Source of the DNA: GWA2-46-10 sp964361435
GTDB taxonomy: Bacteria > Patescibacteriota > Minisyncoccia > UBA6257 > Colwellbacteraceae
Length of the DNA: 9,235 bases
Assembly: GCA_964361435.1 (NCBI GenBank)
Contig: CAYIAN010000021.1
Location: 1-9,235 of the forward strand
Direction: 5' to 3'
Below, piece after piece: positions 1-5,726 of the stretch. A program made the translations under genes and the position numbers. Below the pieces are notes generated by a model. It made no database searches and was not told the origin of the DNA. It worked only from the letters and a program-made list of their open reading frames with translations. Position 1 is the first letter of the stretch. Each line of letters opens with the position of its first letter.

Positions 1-71
1 GGGCAATGCAGGTTTCGAACCTGCGGCCTCTGCCGTGTGAAGGCAGCGCTCTACCGCTGAGCTAATTGCCC
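1..71 (-). tRNA. tRNA-Val (anticodon CAC)
   Basis: The minus strand folds as a complete cloverleaf. The acceptor stem is GGGCAAT/ATTGCCC, the D arm carries AGCTCAGCGGTAGAGC, the anticodon stem is CTGCC/GGCAG around the loop TTCACAC, and the T arm carries GGTTCGAAACC. The anticodon is CAC, which reads the Val codon GTG. The discriminator base and any CCA would lie outside the window, before position 1. The gene lies about 40 bp downstream of the DGR reverse transcriptase stop on the same strand, with no terminator visible between them. Confidence 0.95.
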
Positions 72-111
72 TACTCTTGGGCCGCTTACCCTGTGAATAG
101 TGTAGATGTTA

Positions 112-1123
112 TCAATAACTATTTTCAATAGTGGACCCTCCGGACAGTATCTTTCGTCTCAAATTATATGCATTCCCGTGTTTTAAGAGACCCAGGTACG
201 ATTGAGTGGTTGCTTCATTCGCACTATTCATCTGAAGATTCCTGAACATCCTCCGCTTGGTGGAGGTCCTCAACACTCTATAGTCAGGGAAATGAACCCA
301 GCCCAGAAAATCCACACCTGAGGCAACAGTGCGTATAGAGACTTTGTGGACTGTGAGGTGAAGGCGTTGTTTGAGAAAATCTGCCACTTCAGGAATCAAC
401 CCCTCAAGGAAACCCCTATCACGAGACAGGAAGACAAAATCATCTGCGTAGCGGACGTAGCATTTAGCATTTAGCTTTTAGTTTGTGTTTCACAAACTGA
501 TCGAACTCGTTCATGTAAATATTTACAAACAGCTGGGAGGTAAGATTGCCGAGGGGGAGACCTATGCCCTTATCCGTAGAGTGGAAACTCTCTATAACCT
601 CTTTGCAGAGTTTATATACGTCTTCGTCTCGGATATACTCATCTAAGATATTTAGTAATACCCTATGATTCACGCTCGCAAAGAACTGTTTGATGTCGCA
701 TTTTAGGACCCAACAGGTGTGAGTATGATTTTTGCTTTCCCTGTATGCGAGCTGTCTAAATCTGTTAATAGTTTTGTGTATGCCTTTGCCCTTCCTGCAA
801 GAATATGAGTCCGCAATGAAGACTTTATCAAAGAAGGGATATAGCTTCCTGTATAGGGCGTGGTGGACTAGACGATCCCTAACAGAGGCCTTGTGGATAA
901 TACGGGGCTTGGGATCGGCTACACGGAAGGTTGAGTACTGGCCATGCTTGTATATCCTACCTGACAACTCTCTATGAAGTGCAAGGATGTTGTCCATGAG
1001 GTAGAATTGGAAACGTTGAACATCCGGCCTTGATTTTTTCCCTATCAGAAATTCAGACCAGGCACAAAGAAGGTTGTCTGTGCCAATTACATCTGCAAAG
1101 TTATGACTAAGTCGCTTTTTCAC
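112..1123 (-). pseudogene. DGR reverse transcriptase, frameshifted by a 7-bp tandem duplication
   Basis: This is the error-prone reverse transcriptase of a diversity-generating retroelement, which copies the TR RNA into cDNA with mutations at adenines. The first frame (464-1123, 219 codons, GTG start) holds motif DIKQFF (catalytic Asp143) and IGLPLGNLTSQ (residues 187-197). The GxxxSQ form of that motif is typical of DGR enzymes, whereas group II introns usually carry QGxxxSP. A TAA at 464-466 ends this frame. The second frame resumes with YVRYADDFVFL at about 459-430 and continues through FLGW and RRMF to a TGA at 112-114. The sequence at 459-475 is AGCATTT twice plus AGC; dropping one 7-bp copy fuses both frames into 334 residues, a normal family length. 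A TGA in the minus frame, in the sequence preceding the GTG, makes that the only reasonable start. The break could be real or an assembly error. Family assignment is firm. Confidence 0.9.
459..475. repeat. 7-bp tandem duplication (AGCATTT x2 + AGC)
   Basis: Two adjacent copies of AGCATTT (459-465 and 466-472) are followed by a partial third (AGC). The duplication sits directly before the YVRYADD codons of the reverse transcriptase and shifts its frame by one base, creating a TAA. A single copy gives an uninterrupted reading frame (KLKAKC followed by YVRYADD). Confidence 0.9.
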
Positions 1124-1656
1124 GAAGATAGATCACTTGAGGGGGCGGGCGGGGGGGGGGGGGGGGGGAGGGGTGGGGGGCGGGGGGGGGGGGGGGGGGG
1201 GGGGGGGGGTGGGGCGGGGGTGGGGGGGGGGGGNNNNNNNNNNCTAAGTCGCTTTTTCACGAATATAGATCACTTAACCCCCCCCCGGAACCTCGGCAGG
1301 CTAGACTAGTTCCTGCCGTCTTAAAGTTAAAGGACGCATACGCTCTGTGGCAAATATATCTGAGTCACTTCCCGAAACAGAATCGCTATACTCTCGGTTC
1401 TAGGATTGATAAAGTGTTCCTAGATGCAATTGAACATTGCTTCCTGGCGAGCTATGCGGTCGAAGATAAGAAGATAGAAAAACTAGAGAAAACCATCTCT
1501 CGGGTGGATCTCCTAAAACTTCTTCTACAGTTAGCTTGGGGAATCCATGCGCTCGACAATAAAAAGTATATACATCTAGGGGGACTCCTTTCAGAGGTAG
1601 GTAAAATGCTTGGCGGCTGGAATAAGAGTCTAAAAAAGAAAACTCCCACCTCATAA
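1103..1656 (+). CDS. avd: Avd-type DGR accessory variability determinant (interrupted by assembly gap)
   Basis: Avd is a small four-helix protein that forms a pentamer, binds the DGR reverse transcriptase and is needed for cDNA synthesis. The frame reads without a stop from the right edge of the gap (1246) to TAA at 1654-1656. Recognisable family blocks are LKLKDAYALWQ, FPKQNRYTLGSRID and the C-terminal LLSEVGKMLGGWNKS. No good start exists right of the gap, but the left side carries ATG ACT AAG at 1103 followed by a near copy of the same sequence. Merging the two copies (1107-1138 with 1244-1275) gives MTKSLFHEYRSLNPPPEPRQ and a 138-residue protein, a normal Avd length. A GTG at 1414 is an internal alternative, but it would remove helix 1. 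The gene runs opposite to RT, TR and target, and its start overlaps the RT start head to head by 21 bp. No clear Shine-Dalgarno site is visible. Confidence 0.82.
1107..1275. other. Assembly join: duplicated 32-bp contig end, poly-G block and 10 N
   Basis: The 32-bp segment at 1107-1138 recurs at 1244-1275 with one mismatch (position 1126 G versus 1263 T). Between the copies lie a low-complexity, nearly pure G block (1139-1233) and exactly ten N (1234-1243). This looks like two contig ends that overlap but were scaffolded apart, with the left end running into sequencing noise near a C9 tract (1278-1286). I read it as artefact rather than biological sequence. Confidence 0.88.
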
Positions 1657-1677
1657 GAAGTAGGAGAAACGTATGTT

Positions 1678-1796
1678 GTTGCGAGGGACATCACGTGGCC
1701 GCCCTCACCCCAGCGATCGTCGTCGAGCCGACGGGCATTCACGTTCCACTTCCGGTTGACGTCGTTCCAGTTGAAGTTGACCGCGAAGACCTCGCC
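1678..1796 (-). repeat. DGR template repeat (TR)
   Basis: This 119-bp segment aligns without gaps to the VR at 2125-2243 (constant offset 447). Ten positions differ: 1739, 1745, 1751, 1756, 1757, 1765, 1771, 1772, 1777 and 1778. Every one is T on the plus strand, that is, adenine on the minus (coding-sense) strand. In the VR reading frame the template holds AAC/AAT/AAG codons at the seven variable positions, the usual TR design. The first 61 bp of the plus-strand alignment (1678-1738) are identical, so this end includes the conserved priming/homology segment, which lies at the 3' end of the minus-sense TR. The TR RNA is read from the minus strand, toward avd (antisense) and RT. Confidence 0.95.
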
Positions 1797-1935
1797 TGAA
1801 ACCATAGCTGGGGTCATCTGCACCACTACTCATCGAACGCTCTCCGAGCTGTATCGTATGTGGAGCCTTTAGCTCGCCAACCCCAACTACCAACTGCTTT
1901 TCGTTTTTTGGGAATACACTCCCTGCACTCTCTTA

Positions 1936-1949
1936 TGAGTCATGACTCA
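1936..1949. promoter_or_regulatory. 14-bp perfect palindrome upstream of TR
   Basis: TGAGTCATGACTCA is a perfect 14-bp palindrome. It extends outward as TCTTA (1931-1935) and TAAGA (1951-1955) with one unpaired A at 1950, so 19 positions per arm-set are nearly self-complementary. It lies about 140 bp upstream of TR in the TR-sense strand, downstream of a possible promoter. It could be an operator for a dimeric regulator or a stem in the TR leader RNA; the sequence alone does not decide. Confidence 0.5.
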
Positions 1950-2005
1950 ATAAGATTCTGACAGTTGGCGTATCCAGAATTCTCTGCCCAAACCGTAGCC
2001 GAGGT

Positions 2006-2035
2006 AATATGAAAACTCCGCTATTAGGATATCAA
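2006..2035 (-). promoter_or_regulatory. Possible promoter for the TR RNA
   Basis: On the minus strand TTGATA (2035-2030) is followed after 18 bases by CATATT (2011-2006), an acceptable but not strong sigma70-like pair. It lies between the terminator of the target gene and the TR, where a separate TR promoter would be expected. Initiation would be near 2000, about 200 nt upstream of TR. This rests on the motif and position only. Confidence 0.3.
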
Positions 2036-2048
2036 AATGTGTGAGTAT

Positions 2049-2110
2049 AAAAAACAAACGACCCGAGGCTTCCCCTCCACCACAAGTGGTGGAGGGGAAG
2101 CCCAAGGGTC
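2049..2110 (-). terminator. Intrinsic terminator / hairpin just downstream of VR
   Basis: A perfect 17-bp inverted repeat (2067-2083 with 2086-2102, two-base centre) extends across a small internal loop to a further five pairs (2060-2064 with 2106-2110). On the minus strand the stem is followed at once by TTTGTTTTTT (2058-2049), the classic rho-independent layout. The target stop codon is at 2118-2120, so this should end the target mRNA. A GC-rich hairpin shortly downstream of VR is also a known cis element for DGR target recognition in Bordetella phage BPP-1, so a second role is possible. Confidence 0.88.
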
Positions 2111-2117
2111 CAAGGTC

Positions 2118-2714
2118 TCAAGCAGTTGCGAGGGACATCACGTGGCCGCCCTCACCCCAGCGATCGTCGTCGAGCCGACGGGCATCCACGTGCCACTCCC
2201 GGCAGACGTCGCTCCAGCAGAAGGAGACCGCGAAGACCTCGCCGCCGGCACGGACGAGGACGATGATCCAACGTCCGTCGGTGGGGAGGAAGCCCTCCTC
2301 ACCGTTTGGCTGCTGGGAGAGCAGATGGACTAGGGCGTGACCAAAGGTGGTCGCGTCCATGGGTCCCCCGGCCTCACCCATGATCTCCGCGTCGTTGGCC
2401 GGCTTGGCCAGGTTCGACACGGAAAGGGTGAGCTCCGGAGTCTCCTCGACCGACCCGATGTGGGGCAGGACGAACTTCTTGAAGTCGTCCGACACCCACA
2501 GACCTTTGCGGGTCTGCAGGAGCTCGCGCGGGCTGCGCGGGTTCTTCACCGCCGGGATGGTGATTTCACCGACGGACGTGAGGAACCACTGCTCGACGAT
2601 CTCGAAGCGGATGGTCCCCTTAAGGATCCCATCCATCACCTCGAGTCCGCCGATCTCCTTGACGAGCGCGTTGAGGCGCCCAGGAGTCTCGTCCTTGGTG
2701 AGAAAGTCACACAT
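2118..2714 (-). CDS. DGR target protein with C-terminal C-type-lectin-like variable domain
   Basis: This 198-residue protein is the substrate of the DGR. Residues 158-197 are encoded by VR, and seven positions differ from the template: S164, C166, S168, C171, E173, H175 and D177 (template N, N, N, N, K, N, N). The flanking DGRW (146-149), EW (173-174) and ARRLDDDRW (178-186) fit the short C-type-lectin-like variable domains of DGR proteins. Residues 1-110 (with GRLNALVKEIGG and GLWVSDDFKKFVL) form a separate N-terminal part. It reminds me of a hypothetical-protein family in Patescibacteria, which I cannot confirm. No signal peptide or membrane segment is visible. The start at 2714 is set by GAGGAGG six bases upstream; a longer frame to 2792 lacks such support. 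G+C is high (39 of 60 in 2401-2460) against about 47% in RT. Confidence 0.9.
   Translation of the reverse strand: MCDFLTKDETPGRLNALVKEIGGLEVMDGILKGTIRFEIVEQWFLTSVGEITIPAVKNPRSPRELLQTRKGLWVSDDFKKFVLPHIGSVEETPELTLSVSNLAKPANDAEIMGEAGGPMDATTFGHALVHLLSQQPNGEEGFLPTDGRWIIVLVRAGGEVFAVSFCWSDVCREWHVDARRLDDDRWGEGGHVMSLATA
2125..2243 (-). repeat. DGR variable repeat (VR)
   Basis: This 119-bp copy of TR forms the 3' end of the target gene, ending five bases before its stop codon. The ten differences from TR fall at 2186, 2192, 2198, 2203, 2204, 2212, 2218, 2219, 2224 and 2225, within 40 bp. In coding sense they are A to G (5), A to T (3) and A to C (2). No non-adenine position has changed. Confidence 0.95.
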
Positions 2715-2720
2715 TTTTTT

Positions 2721-2727
2721 CCTCCTC
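2721..2727 (-). promoter_or_regulatory. Shine-Dalgarno site that fixes the target start
   Basis: Minus-strand GAGGAGG is separated by six A residues from ATG at 2714-2712. It is the best ribosome binding site in the window and selects this start over an upstream in-frame start. Confidence 0.9.
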
Positions 2728-2782
2728 AGGCTACATTGCCCGAATCGTTTTGCCTCTTCTCCGAGACGGGAGCATATAACCC

Positions 2783-2843
2783 GTATGGTCATAGCTAGGA
2801 GGCTTCAGGGGTTTTCCCTAAAACCTCTTGGCTATGACCATAC
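2783..2843 (-). promoter_or_regulatory. 61-nt long hairpin in the leader of the target mRNA
   Basis: Perfect 13-bp arms GTATGGTCATAGC (2783-2795) and GCTATGACCATAC (2831-2843) enclose a middle that also pairs: GGAGG/CCTCT, then wobble pairs, then AGGG/CCCT around an AAAA loop on the minus strand. Nearly all 61 nt can fold into one rod. It lies between the predicted promoter and the ribosome binding site of the target gene. There is no T tract after it, so it is not an ordinary terminator. It could be a leader RNA control element, a stability element or a DNA cruciform. Confidence 0.65.
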
Positions 2844-2885
2844 TCAACTATTTGACAGAATACTGATTGAAAAGAACTTACGGGA

Positions 2886-2914
2886 AATATACCATATATA
2901 AACTATACTGTCAA
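2886..2914 (-). promoter_or_regulatory. Sigma70-type promoter of the DGR target gene
   Basis: On the minus strand a consensus TTGACA (2914-2909) is separated by exactly 17 bases from TATATT (2891-2886). Initiation near 2879 would give a leader of about 165 nt before the target ATG, containing the long hairpin. The -35 lies only 9 bp from the 3' end of tRNA-Ile. The word ATTTGACAG that includes the -35 (2916-2908) recurs inverted at 2850-2858. Confidence 0.75.
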
Positions 2915-2922
2915 ATGCTTTG

Positions 2923-2996
2923 TGGGCGTGCCTGGTCTCGAACCAGGGACCTCAGTCTTATCAGGACTGCGCTCTAACCAACTGAGCTACACGCCC
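2923..2996 (-). tRNA. tRNA-Ile (anticodon GAT)
   Basis: The minus strand folds as a cloverleaf with acceptor stem GGGCGTG/CACGCCC, D arm AGCTCAGTTGGTTAGAGC, anticodon stem CAGTC/GACTG around loop CTGATAA, and T arm CCTGGTTCGAGACCAGG. Anticodon GAT reads the Ile codons ATC and ATT. The discriminator is A (2923) and CCA is not encoded. It lies 28 bp downstream of topA on the same strand and borders the DGR. Confidence 0.96.
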
Positions 2997-3024
2997 GCAG
3001 TTCTATAGCTTATCTTAACTGGCT

Positions 3025-4995
3025 TTATTTGGGCAAGGACTCCCCTTCTTTGGGATTTTTCCAGGAAGCATATTTGCAATCTGGGTATCTGCCGCATCCA
3101 TAGAAAGTTCTTCCCTTCTTGGTACGCCGTACTACGATATCGCCCTCGTGACATTCGGGGCATTGCATATCAATCTTCTCTGCCTCCTGCTTGATATTTT
3201 TGGTATTCTTGCATTCGGGGAATCCAGGACAGGCCATAAATTTCCCAAACCGGCCGTGTTTAATCACCATCTTGCGTCCACACTTGTCACATTCAATATC
3301 AGTGGGTTGTTCTAGCATAGCTTTGTCTTTTTTTACTTCCGCATATTTCTTATCTAGATTTTCCACAAAGGGTCCATAAAAATTCCCTATCATCTCCTGC
3401 CAGTTTTCCAGACCGTTGGCTATCTCATCAAATTTTTCTTCAATGTTGGCTGTGAAGCTTACATCTACGATTTGAGGAAAATGTTTTGACAGAAGATCGC
3501 TCACTATCTCCCCTATTTCCTCCGGCACAAAACGTTTATTCTGGTCCTTTACCACATACCCCCGATCCTGAATAACGGAAATAATCGGAGCATACGTGGA
3601 GGGCCTGCCGATGCCGTATTCTTCAAGAGATTTAATGAGGCTTGCTTCGTTGTATCTCGCTGGCGGTTCAGTAAAATGTTGGCCGGTTAAACAATCGAGA
3701 ACTTTTACCTCACTTCCCTTATCCAAACTCGGCAAACTCTTCTCCTCAATCTTAGAGGGCCAGATATTGAGGAATCCATCGAAGAGCATCCTGTTCCCAT
3801 TGGCCCGTAGAATATATTTACTCTTACTTCCGTCAACCTTCACGTCCAAAGTGGCTGTCTCGAACTTTGCATCCGGCATCTGGGATGCCATAAAGCGCCT
3901 CCAGATAAGGTTGTATAAACGTCCCTCGTCGCTGGAAACTTTGATAGTCTCGGGCGTAACAAACGGATTGGTCGGTCTAATGGCCTCGTGGGCTTCTTGA
4001 GCCAGCTTTGATTTCCCCTTGTAAAAGCGGGGGGCAACTCCGGCATACTTTTCTCCGAGGGTTTCTGTTAACCATTTCTTGGCCGCAAAGGTAGATTCCT
4101 TTGAGAGGTTTACTGAATCCGTGCGCATATAAGTTATGTGCCCGTTTTCATAAAGCTTCTGGGCGATAACCATAGTTTTCTTTGAGCTAAACCCTAGCTT
4201 CCTTGATCCATCCTGCTGGAGAGTACTCGTGATGTATGGAGGAAGCGGCCTGCGAGCCATTTCTTTTTTGGCAGCAGAAAAGATAGATGCTTTCCCCTTT
4301 TTAATATCGTTCGCCACCAACTGCGCATCTCTTGCGGTTTTAACGTCAAACTTATCTATCTTGCGCCCGTCCCATTTAACCAACTCTCCCTCAAATTTCT
4401 CTCCCGCCCCTTCGAAAATACCTTGTACTGACCAATATTCTTGAGGCTTGAATTCCCGAATCTCATTTTCCCTGTCGGCGATAAGCTTCAAGGCTACAGA
4501 TTGGACTCTCCCCGCAGACAATCCTCCCCGAACCTTTTTCCATAAGAAAGGTGAAAGCTTGTACCCCACCAGTCGATCTATGATGCGGCGCGCCTGTTGG
4601 GCATCCACTAGGTCTTTATTGATGCCCCTGGGCTCCTCTAGAGCCTTTTCAATCGCCGATCGGGTGATTTCATGGAAAACAATCCTTTGGGGGTCTTGCT
4701 TTAAATTCAACGCTTCGGCTAAGTGCCAGGCAATAGCCTCTCCCTCCCTGTCTTCATCGGTAGCTAAGATAACCTCTTGAGCGGTACTCGCCATTTTCTT
4801 TAAATTATTTAAGTTCTTTTGGGCTTTACGAGGAATAACGTACTTAGGTTCAAACTTTTTCTCCGTATCTACTCCCAACTGTCCCTTAGGCAGATCTCTA
4901 ACGTGCCCATACGAGGATTCAATATTGTACTCTTTGTCCAAAAAGCCACTGAGAGTCTTGGCCTTGGTCGGCGATTCTACGATTACTAATTTCAT
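3025..4995 (-). CDS. topA: DNA topoisomerase I (type IA)
   Basis: This enzyme relaxes negative supercoils by cutting one strand through a 5'-phosphotyrosine link. The TOPRIM domain (about residues 1-115) has the acidic set E7, D80, D82 and E84 (ATDEDREGE). The catalytic tyrosine is Y289 in GHITYMRTDS. EEYGIGRPSTYA (458-469) is another family block. Two C-terminal four-cysteine zinc ribbons are intact: C569, C572, C589, C595 and C612, C615, C634, C640. At 656 residues it is shorter than the E. coli enzyme, with two ribbons rather than three C-terminal zinc motifs. The start at MKLVIVESPTKAK matches the family N-terminus; its Shine-Dalgarno match is weak. dprA ends 49 bp upstream on the same strand, the common dprA-topA order, so co-transcription is likely. 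Confidence 0.97.
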   Translation of the reverse strand: MKLVIVESPTKAKTLSGFLDKEYNIESSYGHVRDLPKGQLGVDTEKKFEPKYVIPRKAQKNLNNLKKMASTAQEVILATDEDREGEAIAWHLAEALNLKQDPQRIVFHEITRSAIEKALEEPRGINKDLVDAQQARRIIDRLVGYKLSPFLWKKVRGGLSAGRVQSVALKLIADRENEIREFKPQEYWSVQGIFEGAGEKFEGELVKWDGRKIDKFDVKTARDAQLVANDIKKGKASIFSAAKKEMARRPLPPYITSTLQQDGSRKLGFSSKKTMVIAQKLYENGHITYMRTDSVNLSKESTFAAKKWLTETLGEKYAGVAPRFYKGKSKLAQEAHEAIRPTNPFVTPETIKVSSDEGRLYNLIWRRFMASQMPDAKFETATLDVKVDGSKSKYILRANGNRMLFDGFLNIWPSKIEEKSLPSLDKGSEVKVLDCLTGQHFTEPPARYNEASLIKSLEEYGIGRPSTYAPIISVIQDRGYVVKDQNKRFVPEEIGEIVSDLLSKHFPQIVDVSFTANIEEKFDEIANGLENWQEMIGNFYGPFVENLDKKYAEVKKDKAMLEQPTDIECDKCGRKMVIKHGRFGKFMACPGFPECKNTKNIKQEAEKIDMQCPECHEGDIVVRRTKKGRTFYGCGRYPDCKYASWKNPKEGESLPK

Positions 4996-5044
4996 TATTT
5001 CGGAAATTAACCTATGCGCGGCTCAAGTTTATTGAGATAAAGGA

Positions 5045-5695
5045 TCATGTCAAATTGAGATCCTCCAGTATATCTTTTACGGAACTCACTAAAATTGCTC
5101 CGTCTCTAATTAATTTATGAGACCCTTCAAAGTTCGGATTACCCACAGACCCGGGAATTACAAACACATCTTTGCCTTGTTCTCCTCCCATACGCGCCGT
5201 GATCAAAGCGCCTGAGTGCACGGGTGCTTCTATCACTAAAACGGCTATGGACAGGGCGCTGATAATCCTATTGCGCTCAATAAAATTGTTTTTTTCTATG
5301 GGCTCCCCCGGGCCATATTCTGAAATAATGGCTCCCCCAGATTTGATAATGCGATCAGCTAACCCCTTATTCTCAAGGGGATAGACTTCGTCTATCGCAT
5401 TGCCCAAAACAGCGATAGTGTTTCCTTTAACGCTAAGGGCCCCTTTGTGGGCGGCCGCATCTATTCCCAAAGCTAGACCGCTTATTATCCCAAAACCCGC
5501 TTTGGCGAGATCTCCCGCAAATTCTTCGGCTATTTTCTCCCCTTCGCGTGTGGCTTTACGCGTCCCGACTATCGCGATCAAAGGCTTATCGAGCCTCAAT
5601 TGCCCCCTCACATATATACTAGAGGGTGCATCCGTTATTTCACCTAAAAGTTTTGGATATCCAGGATCCTCAAACTTAAGAGTTTTGTATAGCAT
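5045..5695 (-). CDS. dprA: DNA processing protein DprA (Smf), minimal form
   Basis: DprA loads RecA onto incoming single-stranded DNA during natural transformation. The Rossmann-fold core is clear: VGTRKAT, then GFGIISGLALGIDAAAHKGAL, LGNAIDEVYP, EYGPGEP, NFIERNRIISALS, VIEAPVHSGALITA and VFVIPGSV. The protein ends soon after this core, so the C-terminal winged-helix domain of many homologues is absent, as is the N-terminal SAM domain. I chose ATG at 5695 (216 residues, MLYKTLKFEDPGYPKLL) because it fits the usual start just before the DPxYP segment. ATG at 5728 is possible and would overlap the divergent pilO-like start; a longer frame to 5938 lies inside that gene and is unlikely. Neither start has a strong ribosome binding site. 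It is followed by topA. Confidence 0.92.
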   Translation of the reverse strand: MLYKTLKFEDPGYPKLLGEITDAPSSIYVRGQLRLDKPLIAIVGTRKATREGEKIAEEFAGDLAKAGFGIISGLALGIDAAAHKGALSVKGNTIAVLGNAIDEVYPLENKGLADRIIKSGGAIISEYGPGEPIEKNNFIERNRIISALSIAVLVIEAPVHSGALITARMGGEQGKDVFVIPGSVGNPNFEGSHKLIRDGAILVSSVKDILEDLNLT

Positions 5696-5726
5696 AGAGA
5701 CGTCTATTAATATATCATATTGGTAC

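Noticed and set aside
464..1123. Group II intron or retron reverse transcriptase
   Set aside because: The GxxxSQ motif, lack of maturase domain, and the adjacent Avd, TR and VR all point to a DGR.
1103..1309. A glycine-rich plus-strand protein through the poly-G block
   Set aside because: It is created by poly-G noise and N at a scaffold join; only its first 12 codons are real and belong to avd.
1452..1826. A minus-strand protein containing the TR sequence, as a second target
   Set aside because: The frame has no ribosome binding site, lacks the residues before the variable domain, and runs into antisense avd. The asparagine-rich codons mark it as template, not a product.
2049..2110. A CRISPR repeat
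   Set aside because: It is a single inverted repeat with a T tract, with no spaced direct copies and no cas gene.
2715..2792. A 26-residue N-terminal extension of the target protein
   Set aside because: It would start inside the long hairpin and ignore the strong GAGGAGG-N6-ATG at 2714.
2785..2797. Cloning-vector contamination, because ATGGTCATAGCT resembles the lacZ-alpha start
   Set aside because: The match is about 12 bases, stops at once, and is fully explained by the hairpin arm.
2337..2901. Plus-strand proteins opposite the target gene
   Set aside because: They are long only because of the high G+C; they lack start signals and family features, and the minus frame carries the VR.
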